Shown piece by piece: positions 28,651 to 36,468 of a stretch of 64,000 nucleotides of DNA. Source of the stretch: Periweissella fabalis (GTDB taxonomy: Bacteria > Bacillota > Bacilli > Lactobacillales > Lactobacillaceae). How positions within the stretch are numbered: position 1 is the first letter of the stretch; every line of letters begins with the position of its first letter. The notes below the pieces were generated by a model. It had not been told where the DNA came from. It searched no databases and saw nothing but the letters and a program-made list of their open reading frames with translations. Both the position numbers and the translations under genes were made by a program. The DNA lies in NCBI RefSeq assembly GCF_012396505.1, contig NZ_JAAXPN010000001.1, positions 248,001-312,000 of the forward strand. Reading direction: 5' to 3'.

Positions 28651-30018
28651 TTAGCGTTGTCGCATCGTCCGTAAATACCAGCCAAACAATAGCCCATAGG
28701 CAACTAATGCTCCCACGACAAGCAAGCCTTGGACAATCGTTGGAGTAGCCACAGTTTTACCAATCAAAATAGCAAGTAACTTTTCCAGTGGATCGGAATC
28801 AATCGAGCTAAAGAGTTGGTTGGCTCGTAAACCTTTGGGAAAGGTGCCCATAGCTTTGGATGTCTGACTAATGAAGGGGGCAATCGCGGTGGCCGCCCAC
28901 AAGAATAATGGAATTAAAATAATCCCATTTAAGGTCATCCGAATAACTTTTCCCTTAGCAACCAACAGTAACGCCGGGGCCAAGACGGTCAACAAAATCC
29001 CTCCAAGCGGTAAGACTTTATTACCGGGTAACACTAAGGCAATCACCAACAAAATCGGTGCTAAGATGTTAGCAACGGCCCAGAGTTCAGCACGGGCACC
29101 TAAAATTGGCCAGTCAATGGCGACAAATAATTTGTGTTGATGCAGCCGTTTGGTCATGATGCGTTTAATCCCTTCCGACAGTGGTTCAATAGCGGGGCCA
29201 AACCAGCCACCGATATACGCAAATAACTCTAGTGCTACGGCCGCGGTAAAAGCAAGCGCCAGAATTTTACTAACATCTTGGCGCCCTAAGATACCGACAA
29301 ACAACCCTAAATAAGCGCCAATTGCAAACTTACTGCCCCAAAAGCCAATCCGATCGTTTAAAGTTTGCGCATCAAAATCATATTTATCAATCGCCGGGAA
29401 AAGCTTGCCAATGATCGTATCAATCAAAAGGGCTAACGGCATAATTAGCAGCGATGGGTGGGCCGTGGTCGTAATGTTATCGGCATCGTAGCCGAGGAGT
29501 TGGTTAACGGTTGGCTTAATCACGTCGGCATTTAACAACATCAACATCACAATCCCAACGACAAACAATGATGTGATAAAAATATTATGGGCATAGTAAT
29601 TAACTAACAAGCCTAAAATTGAAATATTCCAAACATTAAACATATCGACATTCAAAGTATTGGTGAGCTTTAAACCAAGCATTACCAAGTTGGTTAAAAT
29701 TTCTAGCACCGCAAAATACAGTGTGTAAATTGAACCCCAGGTGATAACGGCTAACGGGGCCCATCCCAGATCGGTAATGGTTAATCCTACCCCGGTTGCT
29801 TTGACAAAGGCATCCAAGGCCGGACCAAAAGTACTTGTTAACAAGGAGATAATCGCTGACATCCCGGTCAACGCAATCGCCATGCGTAGACCACCTTCAA
29901 GGGATTTGGAAATGGAAACCTTAAAACACAGTGAGAGGAGCGTGATGATAATAAACATCATCGCGGCACCCCCGAGACCAATAAAGAAATTAAAGCCAAA
30001 TTGTATATTTTCAAGCAT
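28651..30018 (-). CDS. gatC: PTS galactitol-family EIIC permease
   Basis: The 455-residue protein has 10-12 hydrophobic spans and the Gat-family pattern, including TITDLGWAPLAVITWGS near residue 80, NTLNVDMFNVWNIS near 120, LLIDTIIGKLFPAID near 200 and VLPGNKVLPLGG near 330. It has an AAGGAG site. No EIIA or EIIB gene is adjacent, so partner subunits must be elsewhere or were lost, perhaps across the prophage insertion. A cre box lies about 100 bp upstream of the start. Confidence 0.85.
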   Translation of the reverse strand: MLENIQFGFNFFIGLGGAAMMFIIITLLSLCFKVSISKSLEGGLRMAIALTGMSAIISLLTSTFGPALDAFVKATGVGLTITDLGWAPLAVITWGSIYTLYFAVLEILTNLVMLGLKLTNTLNVDMFNVWNISILGLLVNYYAHNIFITSLFVVGIVMLMLLNADVIKPTVNQLLGYDADNITTTAHPSLLIMPLALLIDTIIGKLFPAIDKYDFDAQTLNDRIGFWGSKFAIGAYLGLFVGILGRQDVSKILALAFTAAVALELFAYIGGWFGPAIEPLSEGIKRIMTKRLHQHKLFVAIDWPILGARAELWAVANILAPILLVIALVLPGNKVLPLGGILLTVLAPALLLVAKGKVIRMTLNGIILIPLFLWAATAIAPFISQTSKAMGTFPKGLRANQLFSSIDSDPLEKLLAILIGKTVATPTIVQGLLVVGALVAYGLLFGWYLRTMRQR

Positions 30019-30119
30019 GAAAAAGATACTCCTTTAGTTTTGATTGTTTAGGGTGGCGGGTTTTCGACTGCTAATGACGCCCCAAGTATACCTAAATAAA
30101 AACGCCTTAGCAAGTATAT

Positions 30120-30168
30120 ATTAAGCGCTTACATTATTGATTGACTTTATCGATATTAGCTCTATAAT
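30120..30168. promoter_or_regulatory. cre box and epimerase promoter in the divergent region
   Basis: Read on the minus strand, TGTAAGCGCTTAAT (30120-30133) is a 13/14 cre match. Immediately beside it on the plus strand TTGACT, 16 bp, TATAAT (30141-30168) is a strong sigma-A promoter for the truncated epimerase. One CcpA site could control both the permease and the epimerase. Confidence 0.65.
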
Positions 30169-30269
30169 ATGAGGTGTTTAGAGTGATGGTAGATAATTAA
30201 ATTTATTCAATTGTAATGATAATTGTAAAGAATTAAGTGTATAACATGTAATCAATAGGGGGGATGATT

Positions 30270-30416
30270 ATGAGTGAACTATCAGCATCATTAATGTGTG
30301 GTAACTTAGCTAATTTGGCACGCGACATTACTGAATTGGAACGTGCGGGTATTGATGGCTATCATATCGATATTATGGACGGCAAGTTTGTACCCAATTT
30401 ATTTCTATTAATATAA
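30270..30416 (+). pseudogene. ribulose-phosphate 3-epimerase family, truncated after ~46 codons
   Basis: The reading frame gives MSELSASLMCGNLANLARDI and then HIDIMDGKFVPN, the clear N-terminus of an RPE/AlsE-type epimerase (normally ~210-230 residues). After VPN the expected FTLGP-like continuation is replaced by LFLLI and a stop. The break coincides with the start of prophage sequence, so the gene was most likely split by integration. A strong promoter and GGGGGG ribosome site remain. Confidence 0.8.
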
Positions 30417-30491
30417 GTGACTTTGAACGTTGGTATAAAAGGATTTATAAGCAACGTGTATATGTGTTTGGGGACATTTGGGGGCATGAAA

Positions 30492-31535
30492 TTATTTGCT
30501 TAATAATTCAATAGTCTTTTCACTTTCGTTGAGTTCTCGTTCCTTTAGTAAATGGGCATAAATTTCTAATGTTATTTTTGGGTTTTTATGTCCAATACGT
30601 TTTGATACATACTCGAGAGCAACGTCGTTATATAGTAAAAATGAAACGTGAGAGTGTCTTAATGCATGAAAAGAAACGTTGGGTATTTCTAGTTCTTTCA
30701 GTACTTTTCTAAGTTGAAAACTGATATAACTGTTTCTGCAATATCTAAATATTTGCTGATCGCTATATGAATGATCAAGTAACACGTTTTGTAATCTATG
30801 AGAGATTGTTATAGTTCTAACCGATTCAGGTGTTTTGGGTAAAGTTACTTCCATATTATACGGTGAAAATGATTTAGTGATAGACAGAGTATCATCTTTA
30901 ATATCAGTTGGTGAGAGTGCAATAACCTCTCCTTGACGTGCACCAGTTTCTAGCGCAGTAAGGATCATTAAGTTTCGTTCATCATCATCAAGATGCTCAT
31001 AGAGATATTTTTGCAATCGTTTAAAGTCAGTTGCAGACATGAACTTTAATTTCTTATCTGAAACTTTAGCACGATTTTTCAAGCGGCTCCATACATTGTT
31101 ACGAATATATCCGTCTAAAATAGCATCGTTTAGAGCAGATTTCAAACGTGTAAGGAGAGTTGAAACTCCTGAATAAGACACATCTTTAGCGAATTCATCG
31201 AGTCGCTCCTGAAGTAGGGTAGAACTCATATTATTTAAACGCACATCACCAAAGTACTTTTTCAAACGATATACCTGTGTGTGATAAGTATTGGCGGTAG
31301 AATTTCGGATGTCTGGTTTGCGGTACTGCTCATACCATTTTTGGAAGTAATCCGCCAATAGCATATCTGATTCGACAAGGACAACACCATTATTGCGATC
31401 AGACTCCATTTCAGTGGCCCATGCCTCAGCTTCACGTTTTAAGTTAAAGGTCTTACTTACTTTTTTACGTGCACCAGCTTCCATCACTGAAACGACTGCA
31501 CGCCATTTTTTGCCACGTTTTTCAAAACTTGCCAT
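30492..31535 (-). CDS. int: phage tyrosine integrase
   Basis: The 347-residue recombinase starts MASFEKRGKKWRAVVSV (AP2-like arm-binding domain), followed by a SAM-like core-binding domain and the catalytic domain. Catalytic residues are visible as ETGARQGEVIAL near 197 (Arg), HALRHSH near 290 (His, Arg) and KITLEIYAHLL near 325 (Tyr). The start at 31535 is supported by GGAGG. It lies at the prophage's left end, 76 bp from the interrupted epimerase. Confidence 0.92.
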   Translation of the reverse strand: MASFEKRGKKWRAVVSVMEAGARKKVSKTFNLKREAEAWATEMESDRNNGVVLVESDMLLADYFQKWYEQYRKPDIRNSTANTYHTQVYRLKKYFGDVRLNNMSSTLLQERLDEFAKDVSYSGVSTLLTRLKSALNDAILDGYIRNNVWSRLKNRAKVSDKKLKFMSATDFKRLQKYLYEHLDDDERNLMILTALETGARQGEVIALSPTDIKDDTLSITKSFSPYNMEVTLPKTPESVRTITISHRLQNVLLDHSYSDQQIFRYCRNSYISFQLRKVLKELEIPNVSFHALRHSHVSFLLYNDVALEYVSKRIGHKNPKITLEIYAHLLKERELNESEKTIELLSK

Positions 31536-31589
31536 AATAAAAAGCCTCCTAATATAGTAGTGATACTTAAATAAGGGGCTTACATATGC

Positions 31590-31676
31590 TATAATTTTAA
31601 ACATAAGGCCCTCTAGTATGGGTGTTATTGTCATTAGCTACTGCTGTCCGACCAAAGATGAGCAGTGGCTTTTTTT
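31590..31676 (+). ncRNA. candidate ~75-nt small RNA beside the integrase
   Basis: An extended -10 promoter (TGCTATAAT, -10 at 31590-31595, weak -35 TTAAAT 17 bp upstream) is followed by a 10-bp terminator hairpin, AGCTACTGCT (31636-31645) with AGCAGTGGCT (31661-31670), and seven Ts. No open frame or ribosome site lies between. Predicted RNA is about 31602-31676. It is divergent from int and convergent with the next minus-strand gene, so it does not serve as a leader or terminator of a protein gene on its strand. Confidence 0.5.
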
Positions 31677-31722
31677 GATTTCAGGACATTTTGGTCAATA
31701 TATACTCCCTATAGGGGATGTA

Positions 31723-32676
31723 TTAAATACCTAGAATTTGCTTTTTCTTAGCATCAAAGTCTTCTTGTGTGATTATACCCTTATCTAACAATTCTTTTAA
31801 TTTACTTAACTCATCATAACTAGCTCTTTCTGATTGAACACTAGTATTTGATGATTTTTCTGTATTTTTAAAATTAATAGACTGAATAAAATTTACGATT
31901 TTTTCAAGATTAGAGTTAGCTGTACTTGCCACTAATCCATTAGCTTTTGTCTTACTGTTGATAAGGACGATATCGTGAATGCTTTGTGTTCCAGTAGTGT
32001 TGATGCGGACTCTTAAATCTGAAACCACATTCTTTTTCTTTTTTAACAAGAAACCACCAATTAAACCTACTGGACCAAATAAAATTGCTCCTGCAGTAGC
32101 ACCACCAAGTCCGAACTTTTCTGATTTCTCGCCATCTTTAATAACCTCAAAACTACGTATAGTATCTGCCTTGATTATTTCCGTTTTACCAGCAGTTAAT
32201 ATACTCTTGTTGATAAGTATTTCATCAGTCGTTTGATTAAACATTAAGTAATTATCAATTTTTACAGTAGCCGTTTTATGAAAATTGTTTATATAACCTT
32301 TAGGGTCTGCATCTAGTGATGAAGCTCTTAGTTCTTGAGTTGTCATATTGTTTTTTTGTAACTTATCAGACTTGCTTAATTCAGTATATAAATCGAGTAT
32401 CTCGTTACTATTACTAGAAAAATGAAAGACATAAGGGTTTTCATTTGTTAATTTGGTATGAGAGTTTGCCATAGTGAACTTAATGTAGCCATTTTTTAAA
32501 CTAGCTTTGTTGTATGACACGTTAACTACATCGGAAATAGAAAAGGTTAAATCAAGATTTTCTTTTCCAAATAACATTTTTGTCCTTAAACCTGGTTTTT
32601 TGTGTAGTTTAATAATGTCTCCGTTAAATGAAATTGAATTTTCCCAAGGCATTTTCACGCTAATATTATAGTTCAT
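31723..32676 (-). CDS. PH-like / SHOCT-domain protein with a glycine zipper
   Basis: The 317-residue protein has two beta-rich, PH-like segments (about 1-110 and 115-230), a short Gly-rich segment LGGATAGAILFGPVGLIGGF near 205 followed by LLKKKK, and a C-terminal SHOCT motif (LSKLKELLDKGIITQEDFDA). It sits between integrase and repressor genes, where prophages often carry cargo. The combination suggests a membrane-associated oligomer; superinfection exclusion or stress sensing is possible but unproved. Confidence 0.6.
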   Translation of the reverse strand: MNYNISVKMPWENSISFNGDIIKLHKKPGLRTKMLFGKENLDLTFSISDVVNVSYNKASLKNGYIKFTMANSHTKLTNENPYVFHFSSNSNEILDLYTELSKSDKLQKNNMTTQELRASSLDADPKGYINNFHKTATVKIDNYLMFNQTTDEILINKSILTAGKTEIIKADTIRSFEVIKDGEKSEKFGLGGATAGAILFGPVGLIGGFLLKKKKNVVSDLRVRINTTGTQSIHDIVLINSKTKANGLVASTANSNLEKIVNFIQSINFKNTEKSSNTSVQSERASYDELSKLKELLDKGIITQEDFDAKKKQILGI

Positions 32677-32731
32677 TTCGCTCTCCTAATCCTGTTATTG
32701 CAGATATTTAGTACATAGTATTATTCTACTA

Positions 32732-32878
32732 TCAATTCATTGTATGTACTGATAACATGGTTCTCCAACCAAGACGGGACATTATAGCAGTCCATAAAGG
32801 ATAAGGGGATAGTCGGCATCTTGATTGACATAAGTATAAGTAGGTGTTCTCATTCTCATCAATAATCTTCTTTGACAT
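32732..32878 (-). CDS. small hypothetical protein
   Basis: A 48-residue frame starting MSKKIIDENENTYLYLCQSR behind a GGAGAA site. It has two Cys and a Trp/Leu-rich second half but no recognised domain. It lies in the lysogeny module upstream of the SHOCT gene. Confidence 0.4.
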   Translation of the reverse strand: MSKKIIDENENTYLYLCQSRCRLSPYPLWTAIMSRLGWRTMLSVHTMN

Positions 32879-32965
32879 TATAATTTCTCCGCAGCTTTTA
32901 GCGTGGTTCAGTTTTTGCACGTTAATTTAATTCGTAGAATACGCATATTACGTTTTTAATATGGA

Positions 32966-33367
32966 TTACTTAACGTAGTAGTTTTCAATTTCTTCGCATA
33001 CAATTGGATCAAGCCAAGTAGGAGCATTAAAAACCTCTATAAAGTCGGTGCTTCGTGCCATATATGCTTCTCGATAATCACAGTAAAAAGGTATTAAGAT
33101 TTGTATCGCCATACGATTAGCAGCAACCTCTAACTTTGAGCGATTATTAGCAGAAAAGCATAAAGGAGCTAGGGCTATATCATCATTTAGAATGTGGCCC
33201 ATTTCGTGTGCAAATTGAAAAATGTAATCATGGTTGTTAGCATTGACCATGATTTTTTTTATTTGCGGTAATGCTATGGAAGGGATATTAGGAGCCAAGT
33301 CTCTACGGAGTTCAACAGCTATCCCATGCTCCATAGCAAAGTTTATTAAATCACTGGCTATATCCAT
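32966..33367 (-). CDS. ImmA/IrrE-type metallopeptidase
   Basis: The 133-residue protein carries the zinc-protease motif FAHEMGHIL near residue 56 and a downstream ANRMAIQILIP. ImmA-type proteases cleave the adjacent phage repressor to induce the prophage. It starts at 33367 (AGAAGGA site), one base from the stop of the repressor gene, so the two are co-transcribed. Confidence 0.88.
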   Translation of the reverse strand: MDIASDLINFAMEHGIAVELRRDLAPNIPSIALPQIKKIMVNANNHDYIFQFAHEMGHILNDDIALAPLCFSANNRSKLEVAANRMAIQILIPFYCDYREAYMARSTDFIEVFNAPTWLDPIVCEEIENYYVK

Positions 33368-33368
33368 A

Positions 33369-33698
33369 TTAATCCTTCTTCCAGCTATCAATGATAGATT
33401 TTAAGATTTCCATTTGTTCATCGGATATTTCTTGACCCTGGTACAAAAAGACGCCTTCTTTAGCTAGATCAGCAGTATTAGATGTTGGTTTTGCTGAATG
33501 CATCTCATCAGTATTGCCTAAAAGATAGTCAGTATCTACATTAAGTACAGCAGAAACGGCCTTCAATGAAACTTCGCTAGGTTCTTTAGTTTTCCAATTG
33601 TAGATAGCATTTTTACTTAGTCCTGCTTTTTCGGCTACAGTTTGTAAGCTATAACCACGTAATTTTGAAATTTCTTTAGTGCGTTCAAATAGCGTCAT
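33369..33698 (-). CDS. CI-like phage repressor (XRE family)
   Basis: The 109-residue protein has an N-terminal HTH (SLQTVAEKAGLSKNAIYNWK) and a C-terminal region ending EILKSIIDSWKKD. It lacks a LexA-type peptidase domain, consistent with control by the linked ImmA-type protease. It is divergent from the cro-like gene across a region with three matched operators. Confidence 0.88.
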   Translation of the reverse strand: MTLFERTKEISKLRGYSLQTVAEKAGLSKNAIYNWKTKEPSEVSLKAVSAVLNVDTDYLLGNTDEMHSAKPTSNTADLAKEGVFLYQGQEISDEQMEILKSIIDSWKKD

Positions 33699-33730
33699 AT
33701 CAACTTTCCTTTGATAATCGACGAAAATTT

Positions 33731-33777
33731 TTTACAACCATTGTAAAAAAGTTGATTAATTTAACAATGGTTGTTAA
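33731..33777. promoter_or_regulatory. repressor operators O1 and O2
   Basis: TTTACAA-CCA-TTGTAAA (33731-33747) and TTAACAA-TGG-TTGTTAA (33761-33777) are perfect 7-bp inverted repeats with three-base centres. Their centres are 30 bp apart, about three helical turns, next to the repressor start. Confidence 0.8.
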
Positions 33778-33895
33778 TATTAGTTCATCAAGTAATACAG
33801 CAAAAAAGAAAAACTAAATTTCAGATATACTAATTGTTTTGGCGAACACGTATATATCTATAATAGATTTCTTTTGCTTATTTGGTATGCATTCA

Positions 33896-33914
33896 TTTTA
33901 CAACAGTTGTAAAA
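33896..33914. promoter_or_regulatory. repressor operator O3
   Basis: TTTTACAA-CAG-TTGTAAAA is a perfect 8-bp inverted repeat of the same TTWACAA-N3-TTGTWAA type as O1 and O2. It lies 43 bp upstream of the cro-like gene and downstream of a TATAAT (33859-33864), fitting control of the lytic promoter. Confidence 0.78.
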
Positions 33915-33956
33915 ACATTGCAATAACTTGATGAATAAATTACAAGGAGGGTAAAA

Positions 33957-34160
33957 ATGACTGAATTAGAACAAGCTGCAAAGAATGTTCAAAATACATT
34001 CAAAATTGCATTAATTAGCCGAGGTTTGAAGCAGGTTGAAGTTGCTGAAATGTTAAACACGACGCCAGCACAAGTGTCACGAGCTATTGCAGGTAATACA
34101 ACACCTAAAGATATTGAGATACAAAAGAAGTTAGCAAAACTACTAGATGTACAAATTTAA
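33957..34160 (+). CDS. Cro-like XRE regulator
   Basis: The 67-residue protein is little more than one HTH (KQVEVAEMLNTTPAQVSRAI). It is the first plus-strand early gene, with an AAGGAGG site, opposite the CI-like gene. Confidence 0.82.
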   Translation: MTELEQAAKNVQNTFKIALISRGLKQVEVAEMLNTTPAQVSRAIAGNTTPKDIEIQKKLAKLLDVQI

Positions 34161-34171
34161 GGGGAAAAGAA

Positions 34172-34900
34172 ATGAACGAAATTATCAAGATTAACCAAAA
34201 TGAACAAGGTGATGTTCAAGTTAGCGCACGTCAATTATATAAAGCTCTTGAGATTAAAAAGAGTTACCGATTTAGTGAATGGTTTAAAACAAACGCTAAG
34301 CAATTAATTGAAAATGAGGATTTTACAGGCGTGGATACAACCACACCCGTTATGGGTGGCAACGGGAACGTTCAATACCTTCAAGATTATGCATTAACAC
34401 TCGATGCAGCAAAACAAATTGCCATGATGTCTGGTACTGAAAAAGGAAAAGAAGTACGGATGTATTTCATTCAAGTTGAGAAGGCTTGGAATAGTCCTGA
34501 TCAAATTATGGCTCGGGCATTGCAAATTAGTAAATTGAAGTTAGAGAACAAAGACAAGTTAATTGCTGAGTTGAAACCTAAGGCAGTATTTGCTGATGCG
34601 GTTGCAGCATCACACACCTCTATCTTAGTTGGTGAGTTAGCCAAGCTGCTTAAACAGAATGGTATTCAAATGGGCCAAAACAAATTATTTGGTTGGCTTC
34701 GAGATAATGGTTACTTGATTAAGCGAAAAGGCACTGACTACAACATGCCAACGCAGCGTGCGATGGAGCAACAGTTGTTTGAGATTAAAGAAACGTCTAT
34801 TGCACATTCAGATGGACACACTTCAATCAACAAGACACCAAAGGTTACAGGTAAAGGCCAACAGTACTTTATTAATAAGTTCTTAGAGGTTGTAATTTAA
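34172..34900 (+). CDS. phage antirepressor (AntA/KilAC type)
   Basis: The 242-residue protein has an N-terminal AntA-like domain (VSARQLYKALEIKKSYRFSE, ALTLDAAKQIAMMSGTEKGK) and a C-terminal KilAC domain with ILVGELAKLLKQNGIQMGQ and LFGWLRDNGYLI. Antirepressors of this type inactivate CI and promote induction. The position right after cro is typical. Confidence 0.88.
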   Translation: MNEIIKINQNEQGDVQVSARQLYKALEIKKSYRFSEWFKTNAKQLIENEDFTGVDTTTPVMGGNGNVQYLQDYALTLDAAKQIAMMSGTEKGKEVRMYFIQVEKAWNSPDQIMARALQISKLKLENKDKLIAELKPKAVFADAVAASHTSILVGELAKLLKQNGIQMGQNKLFGWLRDNGYLIKRKGTDYNMPTQRAMEQQLFEIKETSIAHSDGHTSINKTPKVTGKGQQYFINKFLEVVI

Positions 34901-34920
34901 AAGGAGTAGGGGCAATCAGT

Positions 34921-35334
34921 ATGCAAGAAAAAACGGTTATCTACTTTTATAAGAATTTAGTAGGTCAAAATAAGTATTTAGCAACAGCGACTGCAACCAA
35001 TGCTCAAGGAACAGACGCATTGTTAAGTTCAATTGAAGAACACTTGTACAAAAAAATCCCTAAATTAAATTTAGGGAAATACGTATTGATTGATGGTGTT
35101 GTATTCAAATTAAGCAGTTTGTGTGGGAATGAAATAACAGAGGACAACCTAAAAAACTCGCAAAAAAAAATGTCACTAAAACCGAGTCAAAAAGTCTTGG
35201 TAACAAATGATGGAGTTTATATAGACGGACAGAAATTAGACTTTGTAACTGATGTTAAGCCTGAACACCTAAGAGAAAATATCGTAAAGGTCAATATAGA
35301 GTTTTTAGCAGCTTCGTACGAAGAACGCAGCTAA
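34921..35334 (+). CDS. hypothetical early phage protein
   Basis: This 137-residue protein has no recognised domain. The middle holds a two-strand VLVTNDGVYIDGQKL segment. An AAGGAG site lies 15 bases upstream of the ATG. It is part of the early operon. Confidence 0.6.
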   Translation: MQEKTVIYFYKNLVGQNKYLATATATNAQGTDALLSSIEEHLYKKIPKLNLGKYVLIDGVVFKLSSLCGNEITEDNLKNSQKKMSLKPSQKVLVTNDGVYIDGQKLDFVTDVKPEHLRENIVKVNIEFLAASYEERS

Positions 35335-35365
35335 ACAAGCAATTAACGATAAAAGGAGAAAAGAA

Positions 35366-35542
35366 ATGTGGGATTTAGATTTTGAAGGTTTGGTAGCTGA
35401 AATAAACGATTTAACAAGTGAAGAATTAGCCTTAGCCAAAGAAATATCTAAAGTGCTAGATAAGAATGAGCTAAGTGCATACGAAAAAAATAAAGCACTT
35501 TGCGTTGCAGACAAAGTGCTTTATCACAAAGCTTTGGGGTAA
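35366..35542 (+). CDS. small hypothetical early phage protein
   Basis: The 58-residue acidic helical protein begins MWDLDFEGLVAEINDLTSEE, with AAAGGAGA eight bases upstream. Its last 18 codons coincide with a perfect hairpin that works as a terminator on the opposite strand. Confidence 0.6.
   Translation: MWDLDFEGLVAEINDLTSEELALAKEISKVLDKNELSAYEKNKALCVADKVLYHKALG
35484..35524 (-). terminator. terminator of the minus-strand cassette
   Basis: Read on the minus strand, ATAAAGCACTTTG, nine-base loop, CAAAGTGCTTTAT, then seven Ts: a 13-bp perfect stem with T-run, 19 bases after the stop of the minus-strand gene at 35543. Confidence 0.85.
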
Positions 35543-35746
35543 TCAAAGTCCCATTTGCTTTAACAATTCTAGCTGATCTTTAGTTGAAATAGTTTTGTGA
35601 TTTTTCTTATTGAAATCATTTGCTTTATTCATTGCATCAACATAAATATCAAGTAACTTCGAAACATCTCGTTCATCAGAATTCGCAACAACTGAAGAAG
35701 CAAATTCTGAAGGCTTAACAAAAGGATTTTTGTTATTTGTCATCAT
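35543..35746 (-). CDS. minus-strand moron-like gene in the early region
   Basis: The 67-residue protein starts MMTNNKNPFVKPSEFASSV, is mostly charged helix and has no family I recognise. A strong GAGGAGG site precedes it. It runs against the early operon and is bracketed by a perfect 15-bp hairpin in front and a dedicated terminator behind. This is the structure of a phage moron: a separately expressed cargo gene. Confidence 0.65.
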   Translation of the reverse strand: MMTNNKNPFVKPSEFASSVVANSDERDVSKLLDIYVDAMNKANDFNKKNHKTISTKDQLELLKQMGL

Positions 35747-35755
35747 AGTAACCTC

Positions 35756-35791
35756 CTCTATTTATCAGCACGTCACTGCTGATAAATAGAG
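35756..35791 (-). promoter_or_regulatory. perfect hairpin overlapping the cassette gene's leader
   Basis: CTCTATTTATCAGCA, six-base loop, TGCTGATAAATAGAG is a 15-bp perfect inverted repeat. On the minus-strand transcript its 3' arm runs directly into the GAGGAGG ribosome site (35752-35757 complement), so it could hide the site, or be an operator. Confidence 0.65.
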
Positions 35792-35844
35792 GATATCACA
35801 AAACAATAAATTAAATATTAATTAACTATAAAAGGAGAAATGAA

Positions 35845-35925
35845 ATGTTGAGATATATTTTGATTGCAGTATTAGTTTTGAACATTATTCATATCATTCA
35901 AATTGAGATGATTAACCGGAAATAG
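35845..35925 (+). CDS. 26-residue membrane peptide
   Basis: MLRYILIAVLVLNIIHIIQ is a single hydrophobic span followed by a short basic tail. An AAAAGGAG site lies eight bases upstream of ATG 35845. It overlaps the 3' end of the minus-strand gene at 35872 by 54 bases. The ribosome site is good but the frame is too short for certainty. Confidence 0.4.
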   Translation: MLRYILIAVLVLNIIHIIQIEMINRK

Positions 35926-36369
35926 CTTAGTTTTTTTGAAACCTTTAATACGATGGTCGGCGGTTAACTCTATAGTATCCGGATCGTGTTTCAGGTACAC
36001 ACTAATCTGAAAGCTAGAGCCAGGTAATAGAATAGTTGGTTTCTTAAAATAAATGCATTCATCAAGAATACTACTTGAATTGATTTGATGAAATATTGCT
36101 GATTGATACACATCGGTCTGTCTATCAATATTCAAAGGCTTTAATTCTTTGCCTTTTAAATACATTTTTAGATCAGTAACCTTTAAAACTCTTGTTGATG
36201 TGTTGATAACAGAGTATCCAAAAAGGATTTCACCGTTTGATAATTCAGACTCAAACGAGGAAACCTCAAGTGAGTATCTATCTAACCAGTTCGTTCTAAA
36301 TATCGAGTATATAGAAGCTGCTAGAGCAATGAGAGCAATGAGTGTATCTAATGTGAATTGTATTTTCAT
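35872..36369 (-). CDS. N-terminally anchored membrane protein, unknown function
   Basis: The 165-residue protein has one N-terminal span (LDTLIALIALAASIYSIF) followed by a beta-rich domain with an NTSTRVLKVTDLKMYLKG segment, resembling immunoglobulin-like domains of small bacterial membrane proteins. Start at 36369 is preceded by AGGTGG. It is a second minus-strand gene in the early region, likely lysogen-expressed cargo; superinfection exclusion is a guess. Confidence 0.6.
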   Translation of the reverse strand: MKIQFTLDTLIALIALAASIYSIFRTNWLDRYSLEVSSFESELSNGEILFGYSVINTSTRVLKVTDLKMYLKGKELKPLNIDRQTDVYQSAIFHQINSSSILDECIYFKKPTILLPGSSFQISVYLKHDPDTIELTADHRIKGFKKTKLFPVNHLNLNDMNNVQN

Positions 36370-36468
36370 AAATGCCACCTATCCTAAGATTATTTTATAT
36401 GAAGTATACCAAAATATAACTTTTTAAATCTAATAAAAATATAAATTAAATAAAAAGGAGTGCTAATT

